DNA of 64,000 nt, taken from positions 2,413,607-2,477,606 of the forward strand of contig BDSI01000003.1 of assembly GCA_003117195.1 (NCBI GenBank), in the 5' to 3' direction. The DNA is from Eudorina sp. 2006-703-Eu-15. Its lineage: Eukaryota; Chlorophyta; Chlorophyceae; Chlamydomonadales; Volvocaceae. The notes below the pieces were generated by a model that had not been told where the DNA came from, did no database searches, and saw only the letters and a program-made list of their open reading frames with translations. Made by a program: the position numbers and the translations under genes. Shown here one piece after another: positions 38,001-49,091 of this stretch. The number at the start of each line of letters is the position of its first letter. The stretch's first letter is position 1.

Positions 38001-40838
38001 TCCCTCGTGTCCCCACCCGGACCCGAAGGGCGACGCTGGCCACCGCATCATGGCGGACCTGGTAGCCTTCATGCTGCAGGACACGGCGGTCGACCTGCTG
38101 CTCGACCCGCTGTCCAATGAGGAAAAGGCAATGCTGGCAAAGCCGCTGCAGCCGCCCATGTACAAGGGTGCGTGGTTGGGAACGGGCGTGTGCTGGCCGC
38201 TGGGCGGGTAGGGGCGTGTGCTGGCCGCTGGGCGGGTAGGGGCGTGTGCTGGCCGCTTGGCGGGTAGGGGCGTGTGCTGGCCGCTGGGCGGGTAGGGGCG
38301 TGTGCTGGCCGCTGGGCGGGTAGGGGCGTGTGCTGGCCGCTCGGCGGGTAGGGGCTGGTGCTGGCCGCTGGGCGGGTAGGGGCGTGTGCTGGCCGCTGGG
38401 CGGGTAGGGGCGTGTGCTGGCCGCTTGGCGGGTAGGGGCGTGTGCTGGCCGCTGGGCGGGTAGGGGCGTGTGCTGGCCGCTGGGCGGGTCGGGGCGTGTG
38501 CTGGCCGCTTGGCGGGTAGGGGCGGGTGCTGGCCGCTGGGCGGGTAGGGGCTGGTGCTGGCCGCTGAGCGGGTAGGGGCGGGTGCTGGCCCCTGGGCGGG
38601 CAGAGGCGGGTGCTGGCCGCTGGGCGGGTATGCAGCGGGCGGGCGCGGTTGGGGGTGAGGGTGTGCATGGGCCGGAGCAGTTCGTTGGCGTCACGCCAGA
38701 GCGCCTCGCGTTATCTTAAAGCCTACCTGAACTGCCAGCCATGTCTGGTTTCACCGTCCAAAGACCTTCGATTAGGGTGTTGGCGGTGGCGTGACTCAAA
38801 GCACCGGGTGCATGGCCAAGGCTGAGTAGCTCCGGATGGGCTGGTATTACCTAGGTACCAAAGCCCGTTAGGTACCTAATTGAGTAGTGCCGGCAGGCAC
38901 TACTTAATTGCCCAGCCAACACGCCGTGTGCCCTGTCCTTGCAGGCAGCGCCGCTCGCGCAAGATCATAGCGGCCTGCTGCTACGGACCCTGTCGGCCAC
39001 CCCGCAACCCTGCGTGCCTCGCTTCTTCCAACCTCCCGCAGGGTGTGGCAGCCTCACACACTCACACACACGTTTCTCGCTCCCTGGCACCCTGAACCCC
39101 TGATCCACATCCCATTGCAGACAATGAGGCGCCCCAGGTGACCATGTGCTACATGGGCGACGCATTCCGGCAGGCGCTAGTGTCAGCAGACGGCTTCGAG
39201 TACCTCAACGAGGGCAATCAGGAAAAGCCGAAGAGGGGCTTTGTTGCGGACAAGCCCGGGTCGAGGCTGGTGATGCGGTTCATCACGCGGCGGCCGCACC
39301 TTGACCCGGGCCAGAGGGTCTCCCTGTACCTGCAGTTCCTCAAGTCGTATGAGCACATGGGTGTCGCGCGCGTCAGGTGCGGCGGGGGTACGGGGTCTGG
39401 GCAGCTTGGCGTCGGCCTGTACAACGAACCTGGTCCTGGTATCACTGGGCCTAGGCCCGGATGGGACGCCCACTAATGGGACGTCCACGTCGATACCCAC
39501 CACACCGCATACCTGCAGTGCTGATCGCTTACGCCCCCTGCTATATATAGTATCCACGCCGCCCAAGGGCACTGGAGCAGCTGTCGCTCATAGCTTCATC
39601 ATAAGGTTGACTGACTCCTTTCACGATCGATGTGTGCGTCCGCTGTCCAGCTGCACCTCTGGCTGCGGGTGCGACCCTGTCGAGGTCGATGCACACACCA
39701 CCGAGAGAGTGTCTCAGGTGCGGGGTGGTGATGGGTCGGCGCGTCAGTGCAGTCCAGTGTTGAGCTGTTGAAGGGCGGGTCTGTGGGTACCTACGTTAGA
39801 TGATCGTGCAAACACCAGTGCACAAAGTGGCCGGGGTGGGCGCATGGGGACTCACGTTGGGCAGCGGCCGTGCTCGGTCAAGCCGGACCGGCAGGCAGCA
39901 GGGCGCCAGCAGGGGGGGCACTGATGCTAGCTGCTGGGCGAGGCGGTGTGTGTCGCCCTCACGTCCATTTGGACCCTCGCCGCCGGAGGTCTCAGCTGCG
40001 CCTGGCATGTGGGGTTCCCCGCCGCCCGAACATCACCCGGAGACGGATGAGGTGATGAGGCGCTTTCCTTCAGCCTCATCCTATTTGCTCACTCATGGGC
40101 TTAGCACGCGGCGGTTTGCCCTGCGTACCCCATGTTGCATCCCGCGCTTGGATTTGCCGTACTCGTCCAATGAACGTGCAGACGTACCAAGTCCGCGTGC
40201 AAGCCACTCAGAGCGACACGTGCGAGGTGACCGTCGACGTCCTCGACAACACAAGAAGCGGCGAGCACAAGTTCAAGGTGCGTGCAAGCAAACAACTGCA
40301 ATTCGAGGATTGTGCCTCCCCTTTGTTCGGGAAATGGTTTCGACCCTTACTTGCGTGATCAGTGGGATGGTTGCCGGTGTTCAGCCAACCGAACATGAAT
40401 TGGAAAGGCGCACACAGTGGCACAGCTACCCGCTTGCCTCCGAAGCTGCCGTTATTGTCTCCGCGGCACGCAGCAGCCAGCCGCCGGCCTCACCTACCTT
40501 CATGAACGGCGCAACGAATGGCGCCGAAGGCTGAACTAGTAACTGGTTCACATGTGCCAGCACTGTGTTTTGCATTGTACAATTCTGGATCTCGTCCTCC
40601 TCTTTTCCCGCGTCGACCCTGCCCACGTGCTCTGTTTGCCGCGCGCCTGGCGTGCCGCTTGCGGGTGCTCGCTCTTGGCCAGGTCATTGGGGCGGTCATT
40701 GCGGAGGATCAGTTCTCGGCCAACATCCTAGACGGAACCGTGGACCCCACGGGCAAGCTCTACGTGTTTTATGAAAGCTCCGCGGAGGACGTCAGCCGGC
40801 GACGATGGCGCAGCATGATGCAGCAGCGAGGCTGGTAG
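35082..40838 (+). CDS. Secreted SGNH/GDSL-like hydrolase (11 exons, 516 aa)
   Basis: Exons: 35082-35410, 35624-35693, 36177-36318, 36582-36685, 36803-36872, 37570-37691, 38029-38167, 39121-39376, 39651-39717, 40182-40277 and 40683-40838. All joins are in phase. Residues 3-26 form a hydrophobic signal peptide or anchor. The block I nucleophile is Ser110 in IGGSVTWG, split by intron 1 (AG|T). LVEYILNNG follows at about 173-181, where related algal proteins have an E-x-x-x-N-D motif. LALPGKPAVVLM and AQYYDVQYLSLR are further family blocks. ADHHP at 275-279 is the likely Asp/His block V. The C-terminal half (about 327-516) has several Cys residues and looks beta-rich. The family is greatly expanded in volvocine algae, and I infer a cell-wall or extracellular esterase. 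The exon 7 acceptor (38028) is a weak AG. The substrate is unknown. Confidence 0.88.
38186..38635 (+). repeat. 28-bp intronic minisatellite, about 16 copies
   Basis: The unit reads GGGCGTGTGCTGGCCGCTGG then GCGGGTAG. It fills much of intron 7 of the SGNH hydrolase gene. Copies differ by one or two bases (Ctg/Ctt, gtag/gtcg), and the last three are most diverged. A 28-bp unit is not a multiple of three, yet the minus strand is stop-free in two frames, which explains the long proline-rich antisense ORFs. Confidence 0.93.
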
Positions 40839-41258
40839 GATGTGAGACGGTGGGGAAACTTTAGGAAATGACGAGGCGCAGCGGAGTATTGCATAGCAGG
40901 ATGCCACGATACTGCTCGGCAGGGCGGGGACGGGGCGGGGCTGATGTTGGACCCCCCATGTAGTGCGCTAGGGTACCAAGGGTGGAGACATCTGCAATGC
41001 CAAACACTTAGCACAGGATGCGTGCGTGTGTGTGCGCGTGCATGTGTGTGTTTAGATAAGAGACCCGCCCAACCCGTGCATGTGTGTGTGTGGGGGGGGG
41101 AGTGTTCATGTGTCACAACTCTGCCTAAAAGCATGGGCTCAGGCCCGGACGAGACAGAACATGGGATATTTGCTACTTCTCCTGGTGGGACGGCATAACT
41201 AGGTGCAGTGCCAGTAAGCAGGTTGGCCCAGCGGCCGCACTATGCGCTCACGTGAGGC

Positions 41259-41280
41259 AGGGTTTAGGGTTTAGGGTTTA
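41259..41280 (+). repeat. Interstitial telomere-type repeat, three TTTAGGG units
   Basis: AGGGTTT occurs three times in a row. TTTAGGG is the plant and ancestral green-algal telomere unit. The copy is far from a chromosome end in this window and is bordered by unique sequence on both sides. Confidence 0.85.
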
Positions 41281-41903
41281 TTGTCACATTGTCAACTCAT
41301 TTATGCCGGCGCATCAGGGACGCATGATGTGCGGGGTGGGTTGGGGTGGGGTACCGCCAAGCATCGAAGTTGGTTATTAATGGAAGGTAGGTAGGCTCGT
41401 GGGAACTCACGAAATCAACTGGGTTGAGCATGCTAACCTACATTGCGGATAGGTGGCTGGATCAGAGCTACCTGTCAGTCAGAGCCCTTGCTGGCGGGGG
41501 TATCTCGGGTCGGTCATGCACGGTGGGCAAGGTATATGCTGTCGATAATAATGGCATAACAGATGTGGGTTGGTGTCGATAACTGATTCAGATGGGTGCC
41601 GTTATTTGATTCGGTGAGTATGGCGCGGTGTCAAGAAGGGGCAACCATGTCGCTTCGGTAACCTGGTAACCTGGTGTGGTGGCTGGTATACCTGCACGGC
41701 TTCTCCGCTGGTGGTGGTGGATGGGTGTATAGACCTTGATAAGGGTTGATGCGCGGCATGGACCCCTCGAACTGGTCGAATCGCCCTGTCGGGTCAAAGG
41801 TCCCACCTTGGCACTGTTAAATAAATGATTGTGTTGGCGTTGATAGTCATGGCGCTGTCGTCGATACAGATTAGTCATGTGGTATAAGAACACCATGCCT
41901 CGC

Positions 41904-42190
41904 ATGCCTCGATTAAGGTACGGCATTTCACGGGAGCTCTTATGTTTTCATTAACCGAATGAGTTTCCACCACTGAATGTTGTTCATTCCTCAAGTGGAT
42001 TCCCTTCATTCCTATGAATTATAGAAAAGGGCCTAATTAGCAACCGGATGCCTCGATTAAGGTACGGCATTTCACGGGAGCTCTTATGTTTTCATTAACC
42101 GAATGAGTTTCCACCACTGAATGTTGTTCATTCCTCAAGTGGATTCCCTTCATTCCTATGAATTATAGAAAAGGGCCTAATTAGCAACCG
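41904..42190 (+). repeat. 144-bp direct tandem duplication
   Basis: 41904-42047 and 42048-42190 are essentially identical (ATGCCTCGATTAAGGTACGG to AATTAGCAACCG). The unit is AT-rich, unlike the GC-rich surroundings. It has no ORF of note. Near identity implies a recent duplication. Confidence 0.93.
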
Positions 42191-42451
42191 TTTGGGATGT
42201 CGGCGTGGCATGTCGGCAACTGCACAGAAATGTTCTGCGCATCTTGACAAATGGAGATTGCAGAATGAAAGAAAGAAAGAAAGCTTTACTCCTGGACCTC
42301 TAAGCCCAAGCGTATGTTAAGGGGACCGCCGATTTAAGGGTTGGTCACCAGTATTTTGTTCACGCAGGTATCCGCCTGCGGCCCCTATCCTTGTTACCAG
42401 GCCCCCGAAACCGTCTCCTGGTATGTGGCCGGACCCATTGGCCCGACCCGC

Positions 42452-42716
42452 TGGCTCCCTCCCCAAGCCGTGGGGACCTCTCCCCTTGGGGAGGGACAAG
42501 TGTACCGAGGCTGCCTCCCCGTGGGGAGCCTGAAAATCTCCCCAAACGATTTTACCTGGGGAGCATTTCGCCGTGGCTGGAGCGCCCGCGCCCGACACGC
42601 CCCACAAGGTCGGGGAGGCCCAGGAATGGATCGCGCCACCTAGCGCCGTCGATTTCCCGCAACCCCGACGACCTTCCCGACCGCCCAGCAATCACCTGTG
42701 TGTACGGCAGGTAAAC
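42452..42716 (+). repeat. 265-bp inverted repeat, left copy
   Basis: It begins TGGCTCCCTCCCCAAGCCGT and ends GTACGGCAGGTAAAC. The reverse complement of 48438-48702 matches it over the full length with scattered substitutions. It contains nested palindromes around CTCCCCTTGGGGAG and CTCCCCGTGGGGAG. The orientation is that of terminal inverted repeats. No clear target duplication flanks it. Confidence 0.85.
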
Positions 42717-43679
42717 TCACAGCACTGCAGCAACAATGATTTGTATAATCTTCCCATTTCGGTGCAATTATGAAGCGGCCCTGTTAGGATGGTGCGTTAT
42801 GCAAAAAGAATTTTGGACATCACGCGCTCATGAACGTTAAGGACCCCATAAATCAGGCGATTGCCAACGCAAATAAGAATAAATTCGAGCAAAGCAACAA
42901 CAGAATGCCCAGCCCCCGATCCTTCAGACCAACTAACCTGTGACAACTGCCAATGCGCAATAATATTGATAATGATGGGGCATATGAAGTCGAACTACTA
43001 TGCTGACGGCGCGGAAGGAATGGAGGATGCTGACGGATTCAGCGCAGCCGAGGCGGAACAGAGTGCACGTTATGACATGCTGTGGGGGACGCGTACTTGC
43101 GTGACTTAGCAGCGGCCGCGGAAAGCCGGACTTGCTGGGCAGCAGCGCTGGCGCCCTTCGCGGCCTGGACGGAGGCAGACCTGAGCCGTGCCACTGTGTG
43201 CCGTGCGCTCCCCCGAAAGGGGTCGGACGTGCCCTGTAACTATCGTCACTTGGGAGCAGCCCATTTGCGTGGACGTCCCTGTGCGCCATGCGGGGCGGCG
43301 CACAACGTGCGCCCCGCAGAAAGGAACTGCCTGCCCAACGCTAAGGCCGTGTGGGACCTCCACCTCAGCGATACGGACAGCACGTTCTGTGGTGGCACCA
43401 GTCGCTCCTGCAGCTTTTTGACCTTTAGTCATTCAAGAGCAGGCACCTCATTCAGGAGCAGGCTCCTGAGTGCGGACGCGTTCTGTTCTGCACTCCTTGA
43501 CACCTGGGAGCAGAATGGCATTCGGCGTCCAGCTTCCGTCTCGGCAAGCACGCTTCGGAACCGCTGTCGACAAGCGCTCCTGTAAACGGACTGCCAGGGC
43601 GTCGTGCCGGAGGGGGCACTTAGCCATGGGCCCCGTGGAGCTCTGAATGATTGCCCTTGTTGTGGGGACACTATCAGGT

Positions 43680-44070
43680 GCAGCAGTGCAGCGGACGGTG
43701 CGACCGCAGCCGCCCCAGGCCCCGTGGCCAGCGCAGCAGCGCCGGGGTACGTTGAAGAAGCAGTGGCGGAGGGGCCGGAGCCTTGACTGCAGCGCAGAGG
43801 TGGCGGCAAGCAGCCCCGCCGCTGCTGGTGAGAACGGATCGGCTGCAGACGGCCCAGGTCCTGTCTTTGACGCAGCAGTGCCGGGGGTCGTGGAAGAAGA
43901 AGCAGTGGCGGAGCGACAGGCGCCTGGACAGGAGCGCACAGAGGAGGAGACAGGCAGTCCTGCGGCCGCTAGGGGGCATTGGTACGGCTGCAGCCGTGGC
44001 AGTCCCGTCAGCCGGCGCAGCAGCGGTGTCCACGGGTGCTGCAGTGCTAGGGGTGGCAATGCTAGTGTCC
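43680..44070 (+). repeat. Diverged ~140-bp tandem repeat, three copies
   Basis: Blocks beginning near 43696, 43838 and 43985 align with each other: each has a C-rich or GCAG-rich start, then CGCAGCAG and GCCGGGG-like segments, then GAAGAAGCAGTGGCGGAG in the first two. Spacing is about 139-145 bp. Identity is clearly lower than in the minisatellites, so the duplication is old. Confidence 0.5.
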
Positions 44071-45380
44071 ACTGACTGGCTACTTCGGGACACCTGCAGC
44101 CCCGAATCCGCAGGGCCAGGTCCCTCAAGCTTGCGGTAAGGTTTTGGCGAATACGGGCTCGGGCTGAAGCTGCCCTGGGTAATGCCAGGCGTCGCATCCA
44201 TGTTTGTGGGGCCGCATTGGAGCAGGCGGGCGGAGATGCAGCTGTGGTAAGCAACAGAGTTTTAGAGTCGGCTGCACGGGAGTCTGCACCATGAGGCCGG
44301 GACGCCGATGCATCGTTATGTATACAGGTGCAGCAGCCCCTTCAGCAGCAGCCCGCGCAGCAGGAAGCAAGCGGCTGACGTGGTGCCTGGGGAGCCTGGC
44401 GAAGGGACAGCTTCGGAAGAGGTGGAGGTGAGCCTGCTAGGTCGTAGGGTCCTTCAGCAGGCATGTGAGGCGTTTGGGCTGTCGTTTCATTGCCTGCCGA
44501 CCAGTGTCGCGTGTGGGGTTAGAGAATCATCCCAGGTTCCCAACCCCATGGTATTGGATCAGAAATATGTCACTTGTCCTCCCGTCCCCCCACTCTTGCA
44601 ATCGCGTTCCACTGGCCTGCGCACCCTCCATTCACGACGTTGCACACGTTTCCTTCTGCCTCCCTCCCCCGGCCCGACCCATCAGGACGCCGTCGCTGAC
44701 GTGCTTGCCCTGGAGCACGTGGTGCGGCAACTCAGCGGGCGGCGACAGCAGCAGCAGCTTGCCATTAAGGAGAGAGGGCGCGCTAGGCAACGGTTTGCGC
44801 AGCTTTGGGAGCAGCTTACTAGCTGGAGTGCTGTACCTTGAGCGGTGACCCGGAACTCGGGCAGGCGTTGGCGGTGAAGGGAGCATTGGGCCAGGCCTTA
44901 AATGCACAGCAGTTTCCCTGGGCGGCTTAGTCGAACCATGGGGCGCCTCGATTGGAGGCAAGCATGCGCCGGGCGCTGCAGGAGGAAGCGCGCGCGGTGC
45001 AAAAAGGTGCTGGCATTGATTCAGGGAGAAGTTGAGTGTGCTGTAGCAGTCCATGCCCGCCGGGTCGCGCTGGCTTGGCGTCGTCTGGTTGCGTTCGGGA
45101 AAGGGGTGTCTTGCACGCTGTGCTGTTGGTCCGTGGACATCCGCTGCATGGTGGGACGCTGTCACCACTCGGATTGCTGACAGCTGCTTGGGCGGCCATC
45201 GGTATTGCCGTGGAACGGCACATTGTAACATTTCTTGGCCACATAAGGTGCATCTGGAGCATGCTGCATGGTGAGACCCCTGAGTGCTCGGCACCAAGGG
45301 TTGTCATGGGGCCCGTGCAACCAGGCCAGTGTCTGTATCCCAAACCAGTGCAGACGCCGTCGCCCTCACAGATTGCGCAT

Positions 45381-45777
45381 GGGCATCCCCAAACCCCTTG
45401 GTCGCGATGCTGATGCGCCCATGGCCATGTCCTGACAGATAGCGTACGGGCATCCCCAAACCCCTTGGTCGTGATGCTGATGCGCCCATGGCCATGTCCT
45501 GATGACAGATAGTGTACGGGCATCCCCAAACCCCTTGGTCGCGATGCTGATGCGCCCATGGCCATGTCCTGACAGATAGCGTACGGGCATCCCCAAACCC
45601 CTTGGTCGTGATGCTGATGCGCCCATGGCCATGTCCTGACAGATAGTGTACGGGCATCCCCAAACCCCTTGGTCGCGATGCTGATGCGCCCATGGCCATG
45701 TCCTGACAGATAGCGTATGGGCATCCCCAAACCCCTGGGGTCGCGATGCTGATGCGCCCATGGCCATGTCTCATCAG
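45381..45777 (-). repeat. 67-bp minisatellite, about 6 copies
   Basis: The unit includes CCCCAAACCCCTTGGTCG and GATGCTGATGCGCCCATGGC. Five of six spacings are 67 bp; one is 70 bp because of a duplicated GAT. CGCG and CGTG variants roughly alternate. Because 67 is 3n+1, the minus strand cycles through all three frames without a stop, so three overlapping ORFs show the same peptide. Confidence 0.92.
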
Positions 45778-46871
45778 TACCACACAGGCTGCCGCGGTTA
45801 CACTACAACGGTGCATTGTGTCAAGCAGCCAACGAGACAGCCATTGGGTCTCGAGTGGAGAAGCTGGCTGAACACACAGCGGCTGACGTACTGGTTACCC
45901 GCACCCTGATATGATGCTTAGAGCTCTGATGGACATAAATTCGCTTACAACGCCATACTTGACTGATGTCAGTGTTGAGTGTCACAGGTCGACCTTGGCC
46001 ATGGCTACAGGACATGCAGACATGTCTGGACATGGACCAACAAAAAGCAGCCTGCGTGCTTAGAACAATGATTCAGGCCATTTATTGCAGCATAAAGGAC
46101 ACAAATACAAATTTTGGCTTGGAATGGACGACCTCAACTTTTCGACCCCCCCCCTTCCGACCACGCTCAAACCCGGCCCAAACGCTTGCGAAACCTGACA
46201 CCTCGGAAGTCGACCCTCTCCAATCGCCCTGAAAATTCGACACAATGACCTTCATGCCGTAAGTATTACCACTTGAATATTTTATCACAACGGGCTCAGC
46301 GTTCTGCCGCCACCGACGGTCAATTTGGAGTCGGCTTCCCAGGGTAGGAACCTGCATCACCAACCCTGTCGCCGCAATCCCAGCGAAACCAAACCGTTCA
46401 GGTTAATGCCTCCAGGATTGCTGTAAGCCTGCTGCCTTTATTCGCCCTCCCTCGTCCTTGATCATGTGCGGCACGTGTCACCCCCCCCCCCAAACTTCCC
46501 CTGCCACTGCAACCGCTGCTTCCCCCTCGGGTATTGGAGCCCAAAACGGCATGCGCGGACGGCGGCAACTGCGGCCACCACTTCCACAGCATCCAGTTCC
46601 GCCGCCACTGCTTCCGCCGTTCGTACCGAGACCCAACATGGCATCGTCATGCGGCCGTGAACGCATCACTCTATCGCTTCCAGGGCCCAGCACGGCTTCA
46701 GTGGGCAGCGGAAGCCAGGCCATCCCTCTTCACATCGGTCCCTCCATCGGTGCCCCCAGTGCTGTGTCCGCCGCCGCCGCTCTGGTCGCATCCACTGTGG
46801 CCGCCGCTGTTTGGGCCAGGGATGTTTGGGCCGCCGCCATTTGGGCCGCCTCTGCTTTCGTCGCCATTGTT

Positions 46872-47378
46872 TCAGCTGCCGCCGCTCCTGACACCTCCGC
46901 CGGTAGGGGGCCCCATGGGAGCGCGAGTGGGCAGCGGCAACCGTGTCGTCTCGCCACCAAACGCTACATCAACCCTGCCGCTGCCACTGGGGCTCACTGC
47001 GGGGCGCGTGGGAGGCAGCGGCTGCACGGGCTCGGCCCCTGACACTGTGTCAGGGCCGCCGCCCCCACCGCTGCCGTTGGTGCTGGGGCCCAATGCGGCA
47101 CCAGCCACGTTTGCACCGGGCGCACAGCGTGGCCAATGCCAGTCCCCAGAAGGAATGCTGCTTAGTGGTGGTTCCCGACAAGTCACGTGGTAGCATGCAT
47201 CACATCCATCGCAGAATATCATGTCCCCCCATGTCTTGAAGCCAGCCATGCCCGTTACCACGCCAACAGCTTCCGCCTCGCCGTCCGCCTCGCGAAGCCC
47301 ATCAAACTGGTTGAAGGCCTCGGTTATCTGTGTTGCGAAGTACTCTGTCAGCGTTCCGTGGCTCTCGCCACGCCCCAT
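46872..47378 (-). pseudogene. Degenerate PHD-finger fragment
   Basis: The minus-strand frame contains DMIFCDGCDACYHVTC followed by a PPLSSIPSGDWHWPRC-like end. This is the core of a PHD zinc finger, a chromatin-reading domain. The usual first Cys pair is not present upstream in this frame, and the first Cys of the last pair is replaced by Trp (WHWPRC for the usual W-x-CPxC). Pro/Gly/Ala-rich sequence follows. Either the missing parts lie in unplaced exons or the finger is decayed. It lies between the 265-bp inverted repeats, so it may belong to a transposon; some mobile elements carry PHD fingers. A possible upstream exon (MGVRLHKELDAALSSFLKN, near 47515) does not join in phase. Confidence 0.45.
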
Positions 47379-47516
47379 GTACTAAGAAGACTGTGCATGC
47401 ATGCATTATGCGATTTAGCTCACCTGCCGCGGTGTCGGCTGGTCCCATTTGAACCCCGTCGTTTTTCAAGAAGGAGCTGAGTGCTGCATCCAGCTCCTTG
47501 TGCAGCCTCACACCCA

Positions 47517-48437
47517 TCTCCGATAGTGCCGGCCCTCCACAACGGCCCCTGGTTCCCAGCCAGCGCCGGGGCCCACATCAGCAGCGGCCTGACTGGACTC
47601 GGTGTCGGCCCAGCAGGTGCCGCCGCCAGTGGGGCGGCTCACGGCCAAGGCGGGGCGCCGGCCTGCGGTCAAACCACAACGCACGGGCACCATCAGTTTT
47701 CATTCCTTTCCGCATGCTGAAACGCTCAAAGGCACACTGCGGCTGACGCTGGACGACAGCCGATGTACCTGTACACTGCAAGTCGTCCGCTGGCTGTTTC
47801 AAGGCTACGACCCGGACCTGTGGTGCCGGTGTACGCGTTTTTTACGAAGTGCTCCACGTGTGGCATCAGCCGACGATCGCCCATGCATCCCCATTCATGG
47901 CACTCGATTTCCGAGGACGTCGGGACGCAACGACAAGCACAACAGCCGGGAATTGCCTGAAGTAGAGCGTGGCACCATAGGGTCATGGTATGGCGACACG
48001 GCGGTAACCGGAAACTCCCTCCACAGCAAACCAGTGATATACTTACTTTTCACGTAAACACATGAATGCATTTAGAGGAAACTTGGCGAAAACCTGCTCC
48101 AAAGCTTCGCAGACTTTGCGCAGGGCTGTCGCCATTCTTGTGCTTGCCGTTTTCTACACAAGAACAATAAAAAAGTGTCACGCTTGGCAAAAGAGCCTCG
48201 CCGCACCTTCCGCGCCATGGCGAAATCGCATTGCCAACGGCGTTTGTAGGAGTGTCGCACAACGTCAAGGCGTGTATGGGTTGCTACAATCGAGCTTAAC
48301 CATTACGTACCGAAATTCAGGGGCCAAATCGTATAAAGACTGTTGGAAGTGAACTTGAAAATTTCCACCATTACAGATATTGTGATATGTTCAAATTTTG
48401 CCGGGCTCAAGAAGGTTATTGCGGCGCTTTAGGCTGG
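47517..48437. other. Interior of the inverted-repeat pair, right part
   Basis: No gene is recognised. Overlapping ORFs of 60-150 codons show no domain. The last 400 bp are AT-richer. Confidence 0.35.
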
Positions 48438-48702
48438 GTTTACCTGCCGTACACACAGGTGGTTGCTGGCTGGTCGGGAAGGTCGTCGGGATTGCCGGAA
48501 ATCGACGGCGCTAGGTGGCGTGATCCATTCCTGGGCCTCCCCGACCTTGTGGGGCGTGTCGGGCGCGGGCGCTCCAGCCACGGTGAAATGCTCCCCAGGG
48601 AAAACCATTTGGGGAGATTTTCAGGCTCCCCACGGGGAGGCAGCCTCGGTACACTTGTCCCTCCCCAAGGGGAGAGGTCCCCACGGCTTGGGGAGGGAGC
48701 CA
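48438..48702 (-). repeat. 265-bp inverted repeat, right copy
   Basis: The reverse complement matches 42452-42716 from TGGCTCCC to GTACGGCAGGTAAAC. Differences are single bases. Both copies face so that the TGGCTCCC ends are outermost, 6.25 kb apart. Confidence 0.85.
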
Positions 48703-49091
48703 TACCTCCCGACACCACCATCCAATGTACTTTTTGTCACGCTTGGGCGATCAAAATCGAACCCGTACCCTTCGATCTTTAGGACCTGGAGTGTATTTAA
48801 GTTCTTTCAATGGTCAGAACATGGAGTCAGCTGTGTACGAATGAGTTCTTATACCGTGAGAACCTGACTGCAGAGTCAGTTCTACGATTTTGAACTTTTT
48901 TTGGCCATTCGAACTTTTGTTCTTAAGATAGCAAGCCTGCCTGCCAGGGCTGCCAGGACACACGGGAGGGGTGGGAAGCATGGAAGAACCTATCTATCAT
49001 TATCATATTATTGGGAATACCGGGCCACCTACCCCTTCACCATCACAGCATATTCGGTGCCGCGCTTCATGCAATCCATGTTGTTTCAACC
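48703..49091. other. Spacer between inverted repeat and satellite array
   Basis: AT-rich sequence without ORFs of note. It ends where the first partial satellite monomer starts, at about 49092. Confidence 0.5.

Larger units (their letters stand above)
40839..42451. other. Intergenic region with small repeats
   Basis: It holds the 3' flank of the SGNH gene, an imperfect TG-rich tract (41020-41095), an interstitial telomeric repeat (41259-41280), a 144-bp tandem duplication and a GAAA run (about 42264-42281). No coding region is supported. Confidence 0.5.
42717..46460. other. Interior of the inverted-repeat pair, left part; no gene resolved
   Basis: Several ORFs of 100-270 codons overlap on both strands, but none has a recognisable domain. 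A diverged repeat of about 140 bp lies at 43680-44070 and a 67-bp minisatellite at 45381-45777. A possible exon ends at 44841 (plus strand, Gln/Arg-rich helix), but no partners could be fixed. Confidence 0.35.

Noticed and set aside
37972..38694. Minus-strand proline-rich ORFs of 199 and 240 codons
   Set aside because: They cover the intronic 28-bp minisatellite and repeat the same peptide in two frames.
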